Positions 15,711 through 26,000 of a stretch of DNA of 64,000 nt are shown here, piece by piece; position 1 is the first letter of the stretch, and the number at the start of each line of letters is the position of its first letter. This DNA comes from an uncultured Planctomycetaceae bacterium (lineage in GTDB: Bacteria; Planctomycetota; Planctomycetia; Planctomycetales; Planctomycetaceae). The DNA lies in NCBI GenBank assembly GCA_937916515.1, contig CALFSX010000277.1, positions 1 through 64,000 on the forward strand, given 5' to 3'. The notes beneath the pieces are model-generated. The model saw only the letters and a program-made list of their open reading frames with translations. It made no database searches and was not told the origin of the DNA. The position numbers and the translations under genes were made by a program.

Positions 15711-16733
15711 ATGACAACACTTCGCAAGCGTGGGTTCACGCTGATCGAACTTCTCGTTGTGATTGCAATTATCGCAATTTTGATTGCCTTGCTGCTTCCT
15801 GCTGTTCAGCAAGCTCGAGAAGCCGCTCGTCGAACTCAGTGCAAGAACAACCTGAAGCAAATCGGGCTGGCTCTGCACAACTATCACGACGTTTACAACA
15901 GCTTCCCACCTCAGTCGACAAATGCAGGTAATCTGGGCGCCCACGCTCCAACGCTGTGGGTGCGTATGCTCCCTTTCATTGATCAGGGCGCATTGTACAA
16001 CCAGGCGGCTGCGATTGGCTTTGGAAAAGATGCCAACTACTGGTTAGGGTCAGCGGGAGCCTCTTCCGTAGCACTTCGCGGGATTTTTGCCAACGCATTC
16101 GTCCCCGGATTTCGCTGCCCATCCAGCGCGATGCCTGACACTCAAACTGTATCTGGCTCAGCTCAGATGTGGCACTCTTACGTGGCCATGTCAGGAAGTC
16201 ACGGTTACCGTCGAACAACTCCGTTTGCGGCTTCTTCGAACGGCGACGGCGTTGATGACAGTGCGACCAGCAACTCTTCATGGTCAAGCGGCGGTGTTTT
16301 CCCAGGGCAGAAGAATGTGAAAATACGTGACATCATCGATGGTACGTCAAACACGATTGTGATTGCAGAGCAATCAGCCTACCTCGGAACAAACAGAAAT
16401 AACCGAACCGCCTGTCCAACAAGTGGTCCGTGGATGGGGATTAAAAATCCACGGCAGGTTAACGGAACTGACGGCGGTATGGCGGCAGGTCCAACCGGAG
16501 ACATTCGTTGCTACAACCTAACGACGCTTCGCGAGTCTCCAAATCCTCCAGTCGGTAGTGCCATTCAGCTGAACACACGTTGTAACACACCGTTGTCTTC
16601 TTACCACACCGGTGGAGTTCAGGTTCTGTTGGGCGATGGTACAGTTCGATTCATCTCAGACAATGTCGATTTGACGAACGTCCTGTTCAACCTGGTAGAC
16701 CGAGATGACGGAAACGTTATCGGTGAATTCTAG
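15711..16733 (+). CDS. DUF1559 domain protein with prepilin-type N-terminus
   Basis: A 340-residue type IV pilin-like protein of the family that is greatly expanded in planctomycetes. The prepilin cleavage/methylation motif [18 protein letters not shown] is at residues ~7-24 with the conserved Glu at position +5. It is followed by the DUF1559 start ([20 protein letters not shown]). The C-terminal signature H-x9-DG is seen in [12 protein letters not shown]. After peptidase cleavage it would sit in a pseudopilus or the cell surface. It is followed by a perfect hairpin terminator and then a small lipoprotein gene, the usual planctomycete neighbourhood. Confidence 0.96.
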   Translation: MTTLRKRGFTLIELLVVIAIIAILIALLLPAVQQAREAARRTQCKNNLKQIGLALHNYHDVYNSFPPQSTNAGNLGAHAPTLWVRMLPFIDQGALYNQAAAIGFGKDANYWLGSAGASSVALRGIFANAFVPGFRCPSSAMPDTQTVSGSAQMWHSYVAMSGSHGYRRTTPFAASSNGDGVDDSATSNSSWSSGGVFPGQKNVKIRDIIDGTSNTIVIAEQSAYLGTNRNNRTACPTSGPWMGIKNPRQVNGTDGGMAAGPTGDIRCYNLTTLRESPNPPVGSAIQLNTRCNTPLSSYHTGGVQVLLGDGTVRFISDNVDLTNVLFNLVDRDDGNVIGEF

Positions 16734-16767
16734 TCAAACGCTCGGTTTCTGAGTGCTGTACTAAATC

Positions 16768-16794
16768 GCGACGCACCAGCATCTGGTGCGTCGC
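16768..16794 (+). terminator. Hairpin terminator after the DUF1559 gene
   Basis: GCGACGCACCA, loop GCATC, TGGTGCGTCGC, followed by TTTCATTT. The stem is a perfect 11 bp. Read-through into the lipoprotein gene at 16834 remains possible, because the T-tract is weak. Confidence 0.8.
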
Positions 16795-16833
16795 TTTCAT
16801 TTATATGACAAGTTGTTTTGACAGGTTTTCGAG

Positions 16834-17259
16834 ATGAAGCGAATTGAATTTATGAAGAGGACTTTTGCTGTTGCTGCTTTAGCACTGCTGGTTTGTGGTT
16901 GCGGCGGAGGTCAGACTCAGCACGAGACATTTATGGTTAAGGGGCTGGTCACCTTTAACGGAGAGCCTGTGACTGAGGGGCTTGTTGTCTTTGAAGACAA
17001 AACCAACGGTCGTACTGGCGAAGGTGAAATTGCCGGTGATGGTCTTTACCGAGTTCGCGTTGGCAAAGGCAGTTACGCTGTTCGCATATCGCCGCCGATG
17101 GTTGAGATAGACGAAGGTCCTGATTCTCCTCCAAGCATTGATTACAAGAAGATGGCCAACATTCCGGATAAATACCGTGGGCAACAGTCAGGCTTTATTG
17201 TCGATGTGACAGGCGATATGGATTCGGGGGCCGACTTGGCGATGACCGGCGGCAAATGA
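16834..17259 (+). CDS. Small lipoprotein with carboxypeptidase-regulatory-like fold
   Basis: A 141-residue predicted lipoprotein. The basic N-terminus and hydrophobic helix lead to LLVCGCGGG, a lipobox with acylated Cys near residue 23. The rest (VKGLVTFNGEPVTEGLVVFED..GDGLYRVRVGKGSYAVRI) is the beta-sandwich pattern of transthyretin/CarboxypepD-regulatory-like domains and ends near FIVDVTGD. ATG 16852 (MKRTFAV) is an alternative start. Such lipoproteins regularly follow DUF1559 genes in planctomycetes (recalled family knowledge), which suggests a shared role at the cell surface; the function is not known. Confidence 0.85.
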   Translation: MKRIEFMKRTFAVAALALLVCGCGGGQTQHETFMVKGLVTFNGEPVTEGLVVFEDKTNGRTGEGEIAGDGLYRVRVGKGSYAVRISPPMVEIDEGPDSPPSIDYKKMANIPDKYRGQQSGFIVDVTGDMDSGADLAMTGGK

Positions 17260-17442
17260 TCACATTGGATCCTGCGTGGGACCTCGTTGCTGGTTAAAGC
17301 GATGTTCCCACGTGTGATTTCGTCAGTTACCACGCTCAGAATTGCCGTCGTCGTTTCGTGCTTCGTCGGTGAATGATAACCGTGTGTCACTGAATGATGA
17401 CGCGCTTAAGTGTGCGGACATCGTTGGCAGGAAGTAATTTTC

Positions 17443-20364
17443 GTGACAACAGCCAGACGATTTCTGTTTCCCCTTTTACTGTGCGTCGCTTCTTTTGGCT
17501 TGCTGTTTTTCGTTTTACGCCCGCCATCCGGGCCGGTACGACGAACGCTTAGTGTTGCTGAAGAGCAGTTGAAGCTTGCTGCTGCAGCTATGGAGGCTGG
17601 CGATTGGGTTGCTGCCGGTGAGGCTGCTAAGTTTGCGCTGGCAGAAGATCCCAGGCTTGTGCCCGCAATGCTGGTCGCCGCGCAATCAGCCGCTATGGCG
17701 AATGCTCCCGCAACGGCATTGGAATATCTAAGTCGACTGCCGTCTGCACGTGATCCTGATACGATCGCTGGGCGAACTCTGGCAATTCGCCTTGCTGCTA
17801 CCACGGGACGATTCAGCACAGTTTGCCACCATTGTCGCGAAATTTTGAATGCGGATCCGACGCATGTCGAGGCTGCCAATCAGTTGTCACTTGTTCTGAC
17901 AATGACAGGGCGGTGGATTGAGGCGCGAGACATTCTGATGCCTGTTCTGCAGCGTCATCCGGTTAGTCTGGACCAAATGCTGTGGCTTGCGGCGCCAACA
18001 TCCAGCCTTGATCAGGCGCATTTTCAACGCTTGCTGGAATGGAAACAGGACCCGTCAAACGATGACCCCTTGATTGACGTTGCCATCGGCTATTGGCACC
18101 TGCAACGTGAAGAATGGGACGAAGCGGTTGATGTGCTTTCGGGCGATCCGCAATCCAGTTTGATTCAAAGCTCACTGCTGGCAGCGGCGCTTGTCGGGCA
18201 GGGCTGCGACCAATTGCCGGAAAACCTGGCGTCAGAACTGCCAGCAGTAGAAGCTGACTCGGAGTTCTTTCACGCCGCGATGGCACAACTGGCTGAACAG
18301 AACAGCCAGCCTCAACAGGCAATGTTCAGCTTGCTTCAAGCAGCGAAGTTGAACCCACTGGAACGTAGCTATTGCTGGAAGATTTCTCGTCTGGCAAGGG
18401 ACCTTGGCAAGTCTGACATGGCAAAATTGTTCGAACGTCGCGCTGCAGTTCTGGACCAGGAACGTTTGCTTCGCGTGCAGATTTTGGGCAATACGCCGAA
18501 TGGCGACGCGCTGCAGAAAATGTCAGCTGTAATGCTGCAGCAGGGGCGAGTTATGGAAGGCCGTTCTTATTTAGAGATGGCCCGTCAACTTCAGGCTTCG
18601 AGCGAAGCGGTTGAATCGTTGAATCAACGTCTTGAACAACTTCTGGCACTTGCAGATGTGCAACTTAAAGAAATTCAGAACCCGGCAACAGCTGTCGACT
18701 TGAATGGATGGCACTCGTGGGGTGACCAGCAGGAGGCTTTGGCACCTGAGGCTGAAGCAACGCCCATTAAGGAATCTCTGTTGGCACTGACCGACGTGTC
18801 TGCTGAGGTTCAGCTGTCCTTTACATTTCAGAATGGGGCCGAAGACGGGTTTCAGGCACTCAGGATGCACCAGTTCACTGGTGGTGGGGTTGCTGTTGTT
18901 GATTTTGACAACGATAGTTGGCCGGATTTGTTTTTCCCTCAGGGCGATGTCGGTCCTGATTCTGCCCCAAGTGCAGATGGGCTGTTTCGCAATATTCGAG
19001 GAAAGCAGTTTGCACTGTGTACGTTGTTGTCAGGCGTTCAGCATTCAGGTTACGGACAGGGCGTTTCGTGTGAGGATCTCAACGCCGACGGTTTCGAGGA
19101 TCTGTATGTCGCCAGGCTGGGGGCAAATGCTTTGTGGCAAAACAATGGTGACGGGACGTTCTCACGCATTCCGCTGCCGGACACTCAAAACGAACAGTGG
19201 ACCACCAGTTGTGCCATCAGTGACCTCACAGGCGACGGTCTTCCGGATATTTACGACGTGAATTATCTGGCTGGAGACGACGTAACAACTCGCGTCTGCC
19301 TGGATGGTGAAGGTATACCTCGGTCGTGCAAGCCGACTTTATTTCCGGCAGCATTTGACCGAGTTCTGAAGAATCTGGGAAACGGTCGCTTTCAGGATGT
19401 GAGCCAGCAACTGGGGATTCGTAGTGCCGCCGGTCGAGGTCTGGGCATCGCTGTTTTCCGCGAACCACAATCCCAGTCGCCCGCAATTTTGATCGCCAAC
19501 GATGGTGAAGCTAACTTTCTGTGGAAGTTTAATCAGCAGGAGGGAAGGTTTCAGGAAAGCGCGCTGCAATCGGGAGTTGCGTTCAATCATCGTGGAGATG
19601 CGGAAGCCTGCATGGGAATTGCCATTGGTGATGTCGACCGTAACAACCTTCCCGATATTCTGCTGACCAATTTTTATCAGGAGACCAACACGCTTTATCA
19701 ATATCGCGATGCCGGTTTCTTTCAGGATACGACGCCAGGGACTGCCCTGGCAAAGACAAGTCGCGCAGAGCTTGGATTTGGTGCTCAGTTTGTAGATCTG
19801 AATCTGGATGGATACCCGGAACTGTTTGTGGCCAATGGCCATGAAGGAGATTACTCAGACAAGGGAATTCCGTTTCGGATGCAGCCTCGTTTGTTTCGCA
19901 ACATCAATGGGACGTTCCGTCCGGAAGCAATTTCGAACGTCTATTTCGATTCGAAACAGCTGGGCCGAGCCGTTGCGGTGGTTGATTGGAATCGTGATGG
20001 TCGCCCCGATATTGTCGTGACACATCTGGATACTCCGGTTGCGTTGCTGGAAAACCAGACGGATCCTGTTCGCCAACCTGTTTGCGTTCGATTGATCGCT
20101 CCCAACGTAAGAGCCGTCGGCATTGGCACGGCATTGTACGTTCAGGATGGATCGGACGTTGCCCATCAACATAGTGTATTTGGAGGTTCCGGATACCTTG
20201 CGGATAATTCGTCGCAGATTTTCACAGAAGATCGCGAAGGGCGAAACTTTTCTGTTCGCTGGGCAGACGGTTCCGTTCAGCCAGAAGATATCGGCGACAA
20301 ACCATCCGCCGTTCGTGAAATCGTCGTGCTGAAGCATCGCGGTTGGTACGAACTTCCCAGGTGA
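17443..20364 (+). CDS. TPR - FG-GAP/VCBS - ASPIC/UnbV (CRTAC1-like) protein
   Basis: An exported or membrane-anchored protein of about 973 residues. GTG 17443 has AGGAAG eight bases upstream and is better than the in-frame ATG at 17410. An N-terminal hydrophobic segment (RFLFPLLLCVASFGLLFFVL) is followed by tetratricopeptide-type helices up to ~400, then VCBS/FG-GAP loops (DFDNDSWPDLFFP, DLNADGFEDLYVA, DLTGDGLPDIYDV, DVDRNNLPDILLT, DLNLDGYPELFVA, DWNRDGRPDIVVT), and a C-terminal UnbV-like domain (GYLADNSSQIF..VRWADGSV). Family members are cell-surface proteins of unknown ligand. It follows the DUF1559/lipoprotein pair on the same strand. Confidence 0.92.
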   Translation: MTTARRFLFPLLLCVASFGLLFFVLRPPSGPVRRTLSVAEEQLKLAAAAMEAGDWVAAGEAAKFALAEDPRLVPAMLVAAQSAAMANAPATALEYLSRLPSARDPDTIAGRTLAIRLAATTGRFSTVCHHCREILNADPTHVEAANQLSLVLTMTGRWIEARDILMPVLQRHPVSLDQMLWLAAPTSSLDQAHFQRLLEWKQDPSNDDPLIDVAIGYWHLQREEWDEAVDVLSGDPQSSLIQSSLLAAALVGQGCDQLPENLASELPAVEADSEFFHAAMAQLAEQNSQPQQAMFSLLQAAKLNPLERSYCWKISRLARDLGKSDMAKLFERRAAVLDQERLLRVQILGNTPNGDALQKMSAVMLQQGRVMEGRSYLEMARQLQASSEAVESLNQRLEQLLALADVQLKEIQNPATAVDLNGWHSWGDQQEALAPEAEATPIKESLLALTDVSAEVQLSFTFQNGAEDGFQALRMHQFTGGGVAVVDFDNDSWPDLFFPQGDVGPDSAPSADGLFRNIRGKQFALCTLLSGVQHSGYGQGVSCEDLNADGFEDLYVARLGANALWQNNGDGTFSRIPLPDTQNEQWTTSCAISDLTGDGLPDIYDVNYLAGDDVTTRVCLDGEGIPRSCKPTLFPAAFDRVLKNLGNGRFQDVSQQLGIRSAAGRGLGIAVFREPQSQSPAILIANDGEANFLWKFNQQEGRFQESALQSGVAFNHRGDAEACMGIAIGDVDRNNLPDILLTNFYQETNTLYQYRDAGFFQDTTPGTALAKTSRAELGFGAQFVDLNLDGYPELFVANGHEGDYSDKGIPFRMQPRLFRNINGTFRPEAISNVYFDSKQLGRAVAVVDWNRDGRPDIVVTHLDTPVALLENQTDPVRQPVCVRLIAPNVRAVGIGTALYVQDGSDVAHQHSVFGGSGYLADNSSQIFTEDREGRNFSVRWADGSVQPEDIGDKPSAVREIVVLKHRGWYELPR

Positions 20365-20733
20365 TAATTCCAGAAACGTCATAAGTGATGTTGGGGCGCA
20401 AGGTTGCCGCTGCAGGCGGTCTTCGCGACGTTTCTGGTGATTTCTTTACGTAAGTTGGGATTGCCCGTCCGCAAAATAGCCTTCTCCAATCGCCCCGCCG
20501 CCGCAGCGCTGCCCGATCTGTCGCTCGAATTGGGGAAAAATGTTGGCTGTTTTGCGAAACCGCTGGGTTTGGCGGTCATACTGGTCGCCGGACGACTCTG
20601 GAAGAACGAACAATACGCGGCAGCCTGTGAACATGATTCTCGGCTGCCCGAAACATGAATACCTGAAACGTGCTGCCTGAGATTTGATGATCGGGCACCG
20701 GTTGGGGAACTTTGGCGATAGAAATTTTACGTA
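20365..20733. other. Intergenic region before folE
   Basis: About 370 bases. Open frames exist on both strands (for example 20404-20658), but they overlap one another, lack ribosome sites and have no recognisable protein pattern. I call no gene and saw no clear terminator. Confidence 0.5.
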
Positions 20734-21348
20734 ATGTCTGACACAGTAAACACTCTGGCTTCTGGAGCGACTCCTCCGGAAGAACGATACATCGACAAAG
20801 GTCGTATTGAAGCGGCTGTAAAAGAAATATTGGCTGCTGTCGGTGAAGACCCAGACCGAGACGGGTTGAAGGAAACTCCCGCGCGAGTGGCTCGCATGTA
20901 TGCTGAAATGTTCGGCGGGTTACACATGGATCCCGGTCGACATCTGCACAAAGTATTCGAAGAAGAATACGATGAAATGGTGCTGGTGCGAGACATCACG
21001 TTTCACAGTATGTGCGAACATCATCTGCTGCCGTTTATCGGCACGGCTCATGTGGGCTACATTCCTAAAGGTAAGGTCACCGGGCTTAGCAAGCTGGCAA
21101 GAGTTGTCGACGAAGTGTCGCGCCGTCCTCAGGTGCAGGAACGCATGACTCATATGATCGCCGATCTTGTCGAATCAGAACTTGATGCCAAAGGCGTGAT
21201 TGTCGTTTTGGAAGCTGAACACACGTGTATGACCATTCGCGGTGTGAAAAAGCCGGGAGCGATTACCATCACAAGTGCTGTGCGGGGATTGTTGAAGAAT
21301 GATGCATCCAGTCGTTCTGAAGCCATGGCTTTGATTAATAATAAATAG
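20734..21348 (+). CDS. folE: GTP cyclohydrolase I
   Basis: A 204-residue cytosolic enzyme that converts GTP to 7,8-dihydroneopterin triphosphate, the first step of folate/pterin synthesis. Zinc and active-site motifs are intact: [10 protein letters not shown] (C94, H96/H97), [26 protein letters not shown], and [10 protein letters not shown] with C165. The length matches the type I homodecameric family. It starts at ATG 20734. A membrane-protein gene follows after 24 bp on the same strand, so they probably share a transcript. Confidence 0.97.
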   Translation: MSDTVNTLASGATPPEERYIDKGRIEAAVKEILAAVGEDPDRDGLKETPARVARMYAEMFGGLHMDPGRHLHKVFEEEYDEMVLVRDITFHSMCEHHLLPFIGTAHVGYIPKGKVTGLSKLARVVDEVSRRPQVQERMTHMIADLVESELDAKGVIVVLEAEHTCMTIRGVKKPGAITITSAVRGLLKNDASSRSEAMALINNK

Positions 21349-21372
21349 AAGCTGGCTGGACGGTGTATCGCC

Positions 21373-22239
21373 ATGATTGCGTTGTTCGTTTTGAAGCTGT
21401 CGCTGGGCATCACAATGATGTGGTGGCTGATGCCTCGCAAAGACGTCACGGATGGATTCTTCCGAATTCAGATGCGACTGCTGCTGGGGCTGGCTGTACT
21501 GTCGTCGTTGCTGCTGTCTGCTGATCAAACGTGGATTGAACCAGTTGCGACGTCTGCTGAAGTGATTGAAGATTCGTCTAAGTTTGCTGATCGGGTCAAT
21601 GCTTCAGGGGCGGCGGCGGCGCGAACGGACGTGGCGGTTGAGTCTGCTGCTGACAAAGCGGCGGCCAGTATTCGGTACATTGCGATCGCCGTTGGTGTGA
21701 TCAGTTATGCCGGATCGATTTTCTGGGCCCTGGGACGCAGGCTTCCTGGGAATATCTGCGTTCACCTGTTAACCGGTTTAAGTGTGCTGGCGATGTGTAT
21801 TCATGCGTGGCAGGTTCCGAATCAGGGCACTGTCGCGATGCAGTTGCTGTCAGACTTTTCCACGGCTGCCGTGTTGGGGGCCGTGTTGACCGGGATGCTG
21901 TTGGGACACTGGTATCTGACGACTCCCACAATGAGCATCAATCCGTTGTGGTGGTTCAATTATTCGATTCTGGTTTCGGCCATTGTGCGGATGGCGGCAT
22001 CGTTCTGGTCTGTTTCTGCGTTCGGTCTTCCAGCCGAATCGACTCAGCAGATCTGGCTGGGAATTCGCTGGGTGGGAGGCATCATTTCGCCAATCATTAT
22101 GACAATTGTCGTCTGGCGAATTTTGAAACATCGTAATACTCAGTCAGCCACGGGAGTGTTGTTTGCGGGTTTGATATTAGTGTTCATGGGAGAAATGACC
22201 GCGACGTTGCTGGAGCGTGATTCGTTGATCCCGTACTAA
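21373..22239 (+). CDS. Multi-pass membrane protein, function unknown
   Basis: A 288-residue integral membrane protein with seven or eight hydrophobic helices (MIALFVLKLSLGITMMWWL, LLLGLAVLSSLLL, YIAIAVGVISYAGSIFWAL, and so on). It has an alanine-rich extramembrane loop at ~70-100. No enzyme motif is visible. It lies 24 bp after folE; the membrane nature makes a direct pterin role unlikely, but co-transcription is probable. I do not recognise the family. Confidence 0.8.
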   Translation: MIALFVLKLSLGITMMWWLMPRKDVTDGFFRIQMRLLLGLAVLSSLLLSADQTWIEPVATSAEVIEDSSKFADRVNASGAAAARTDVAVESAADKAAASIRYIAIAVGVISYAGSIFWALGRRLPGNICVHLLTGLSVLAMCIHAWQVPNQGTVAMQLLSDFSTAAVLGAVLTGMLLGHWYLTTPTMSINPLWWFNYSILVSAIVRMAASFWSVSAFGLPAESTQQIWLGIRWVGGIISPIIMTIVVWRILKHRNTQSATGVLFAGLILVFMGEMTATLLERDSLIPY

Positions 22240-22271
22240 GATAGATCCCTGTCGAAAAATGGAAACGCAAT

Positions 22272-22347
22272 GGGTGGCTGGGGTTGGAGCGAGGTACGAG
22301 CGAAGCCTCAGGGGGCCCTTCGCAAGCTCAGTCCAACCCGGTCACCC
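22272..22347. repeat. Imperfect inverted repeat (GGGTGGCTGGGG type)
   Basis: The left arm 22272-22288 (GGGTGGCTGGGGTTGGA) and right arm 22332-22347 (TCCAACCCGGTCACCC) pair with few mismatches around a loop of about 43 bases. It lies 30 bp after the membrane-protein stop. It may be a dispersed element of planctomycete type or a 3' structure. Confidence 0.6.
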
Positions 22348-22494
22348 CAGAAAATTGCCATCTGTTTTTGGTGCGGAATTATTAAGAAGCCAAACCCCAA
22401 CTGACGCGGAAAGGCCAGCTTTCGGTGACGACCGGGCAGGCGGTGTCTCTGAAGTCACGTTGATGCTTTGAAAAATGGAGAACTCTGGGCAGCG

Positions 22495-22526
22495 ATCAAC
22501 ATGTCGCTGGCCAGCGACATGTTGAT
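22495..22526. promoter_or_regulatory. 32-bp perfect palindrome before the zinc-ribbon gene
   Basis: ATCAACATGTCGCTGG (22495-22510) is followed directly by its exact reverse complement (22511-22526), with no spacer. It ends 18 bases before the ATG at 22545. It may be an operator for a dimeric regulator, or an RNA hairpin in the leader; there is no T-tract, so a terminator is less likely. Confidence 0.7.
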
Positions 22527-22544
22527 TCGAACAAAGTCAGTGAT

Positions 22545-23018
22545 ATGCAAATCATTTTTGAATGTCCCGTTTGCCAAAAACATGGTTCGTGCAGCCCGCA
22601 GCCGATGCAGGCCGCTGTACGTTGCGATTCGTGTGAATGGTCGCGAGATGAAGGTGCGGCCGATTTTGAAGCCGAATTCTGCAAGCGTTGTCGAGTTTGT
22701 GGCTGCAATGATCTGTGGCGTCAAAAAGACTTTCCACCGGCGCTGGGTCTGGTCTTTGTGGGTTTGGGTGGTTTACTTAGCACTATTGCCTGGGCAAATC
22801 ATGAACCCAATTGGGCTTTGGGAATCCTGATGGGATTTGCGTTGGTGGATCTGCTATTGTACACGTTCATGTCTGATATGCTGGTATGTTATCGATGTCG
22901 AGCTCGACACCGAAAAACGGCAATGCGGGATGAGCACCCGGCGTTCAATCTGGAAGTGAGCGAACGTTATGTGCAGATGAAGAAACGGCAGGACGAAGCA
23001 GAAAAATCAAAACGCTGA
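22545..23018 (+). CDS. Zinc-ribbon membrane protein
   Basis: A 157-residue protein. The N-terminal zinc-binding cysteines are CPVC and RCDSC (residues ~8-31), then a second set CKRCRVCGC. Two membrane helices follow (ALGLVFVGLGGLLSTIAW and LGILMGFALVDLLLYTFM), and then YRCRARH and a charged coiled-coil tail rich in Lys, Arg and Glu. No enzyme motif is seen. It could be a small membrane adaptor that senses or binds metal or nucleic acid; this is unproven. The overlapping frame at 22468-22830 lacks these motifs and is rejected. No ribosome site is evident before the ATG, only the palindrome. Confidence 0.72.
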   Translation: MQIIFECPVCQKHGSCSPQPMQAAVRCDSCEWSRDEGAADFEAEFCKRCRVCGCNDLWRQKDFPPALGLVFVGLGGLLSTIAWANHEPNWALGILMGFALVDLLLYTFMSDMLVCYRCRARHRKTAMRDEHPAFNLEVSERYVQMKKRQDEAEKSKR

Positions 23019-23066
23019 ATGTAGCGACCATTGCGTTCAAGAAAACTCACAGCAAAGCTTTGACAG

Positions 23067-26000
23067 TTGGACGAACTTCGCAGACAGATTGTTGAAGATC
23101 TGACCGATTCGCTGGATGGCGAGATTCGGACGGACGACGTTACGACTGCCCTGTATTCCACAGACGCCAGCTTGTATGAAATTAAGCCGGTTGCTGTCGC
23201 ATTTCCAAAGCACACGGCAGACGTTGCTACATTGGCCACGTTTGCCTCAGACAACAAAATTCCGCTGATTCCGCGAGGAGCGGGAACCGGGCTTGCCGGA
23301 GGTTGCCTGGGCGCGGGAATTGTTGTCGATTTTTCGCGGCACATGAACCAGCTGGTCAGCATTCAAGGCGACACGGTACGCGTGCAACCGGGCATGACTT
23401 TGGCCGCGTTAAATGCGCAGCTAAAAGAGCACGGTCAGTATTTTGCACCGGATCCATCGAATTCTGCCATTACCACAATCGGCGGAATGATCGGAGTTGA
23501 TGCGGCGGGTTCTCACGCTTTTCGCGTGGGGTCAACTCGCGATCACATTCAAAGCGTGCAGTGCGTGTTGATTGGCGGGCAGGTGTTGGAACTGGGGCGT
23601 GAGGACGCTCACGATGAATATTCCATTCATCAGCCGGTGACGTTTGTTCAACAGCCGCCAATTCGATCCGCTGGCGTGATTCCGCCGGTTCGCAACGAAA
23701 ATCTGGCGTTGTCAGCGTTAACCGCCGCGACTCGCAAAGCCGATCTGATTGAACGACTAAGCGCCGTGTTAAAGGAATCGGCGGATGCGATTAAGGAGCA
23801 TCAGCCACCCCTGTTCCGCAATTGCAGCGGCTATATGTTGCGAGGAATTCTAAACAGCCAACGCCTTGATTTTCCGCGTCTGATAGCGGGAGCCGAAGGA
23901 ACGCTGGGCATGGTGACGGAAGTCACGCTGCACACGATGCCGATCTCTCGGTTTCGCGGAATGACGGTGCTGATGTTTGGCAGCATGGATGCTGCATTAC
24001 GGGCCATGCAGTTGTTGCTGATTCTTGAACCCAGTGCGTGCGATCTGCTGGACCGCCGGTTGCTGAGCCTTGGGCGAGATGCCGATATTCGCTTTATGGA
24101 CATCGTCCGTTCTGATGCGGAGGCCGGGTTGTTTATGGAGTTCAATGGCGTCAGTCAGGAAGACGTCGAACGGCGAATCGCGAGTGCTCGCATTCTGTTG
24201 GAATCTACCGATTACCAGCATGTCGCCACAAAGACGGCTTACGATTCCGCAGACATTGAACTGCTCTGGTCGTTGCCTGGAAGTGTTGTATCGCTGCTTG
24301 CCGGGCTGAAAGGCAGTTCCCGCCCTCTTCCGTTTGTGGAAGATATCGCCGTTCCCCCCGAATCGATCTCCCGGTTTCTGACTCTGGCTCAGAAGACTTT
24401 TCAAAAACACGAAGTCACGGCAACCTTGTATGCGCACGCAGCATCGGGCCAACTGCATTTAAGACCTATGCTGCCCGTGCCGCAACCGGGACATTGCGAG
24501 CAGATTGAAGCGATTGCTCGAGACCTTTATCGTCACGTTAAGTCAGTGGGTGGCACGATAAGTGGAGAACACGGCGACGGGCTGTCTCGAACGGCCTTTA
24601 TTCGGACTCAGTACGGTCCGTTGTATCGAGCGTTTCAGCAGGTTAAAGATATCTTTGATCCTCAACACCTGTTGAACCCCGATAAGATTGTCAGTAATGA
24701 TGGTCAGCTGACAATTCGTCACATTCGAAATTCTGTGGCGGTTGCCGAACCTGATGCGGAATCGGTCCAGACGGCTTTGCTTCCGATTCTGCAGTTGAAC
24801 TGGAGCAACCAGGAAGCCATGGATACGGCCACACGCTGCAACGGGTGTGGTTCGTGTCGCACTCTGGAAGAAAGCCTGAGAATGTGTCCATTCTTTCACC
24901 AGGAACAGGTGGAAGAAAACAGTCCTCGCAGCAAGGCCAACCTGATGCGTCGCATGGTCAGCGGCGAAGAGGAATTCGAAGTGATGGCGACGGACGAAGC
25001 CAGACGCGTCGCCGAAAGCTGCTTTAACTGCAAGCAGTGTGAACTGGAATGCCCTTCAAACGTTGATATCCCGCACCTGATGCTGGAAGCGAGAGCTCAA
25101 AACGTGGCTGTTCATGGTCTGAATAAGACCGATTGGTTGTTGTCGCGTTTTCATACTTACGCTAGATTTGCTTCTCGATTTACGATGGTGACCAATCGCG
25201 TACTGCGATACGGAGTGTTCCGGTCGATTCTGAAGAAGACGATTGGCATTGCCGAACAACGCCGCATGCCACGATTTTCCAATCGTCCGTTTATGCGTTC
25301 GGCTAGAGTTCGCAGCGAACACAATACGGCTGACCCCACATCGCCGACTCCCACCGTTGTGTATTTTGTGGACTACTTTGCCAACTACCACGACCCGGAT
25401 TTGGCCGAAGCTTTTGTTCGCATTCTGCAGCACAACGGTTTTCGGGTTCACATTCCGCAAAAACAGCTGGTATCGGGAATGGCGATGATTGCTGTGGGAG
25501 ACCTTGTGGCCGCCAGAGAAGTTGCTGAAAACAATATTTCGGAACTTAGCGAATCCGCCCGAGAAGGTTTTCCGATCGTCTGCACAGAACCTTCGGCCGC
25601 GCTTTGTCTGAAGAAAGAATATCCGCTGCTGTCGGAACATCGTGATGCGGGAATTGTGGCCCAACAGACGTTTGATGCGGGAAATTTTTTGTGGGACCTT
25701 CACCAGCGAGGCAAGTTGAAAGTCGATTTCGAACAGCAGAAGATGAAGGTCGCCTATCATACGCCGTGTCATGTGAAAGCGTTGGGGACGAATGCCGGGC
25801 TGTGCAAACTGCTGGAACTTATCCCTGGCGTTGAAGTTGTACGGATTGAAAAGGGTTGCAGTGGAATGGCTGGCACCTTTGGTCTGGCGGCGGAACACTT
25901 TGAACAGTCCATCGCCATCGGTCGCCCGCTGATCGACGAAATGAAGACAATTCATGTCAACGCAGGCGTTACCGATTGCAGCAGTTGCCGAATGCAAATG

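Noticed and set aside
20404-20658. Open frame of 84 codons before folE
   Set aside because: Overlaps other frames on the opposite strand, no ribosome site and no recognisable pattern.
22468-22830. Alternative frame overlapping the zinc-ribbon gene
   Set aside because: It crosses the palindrome and lacks the cysteine motifs seen in the chosen frame.
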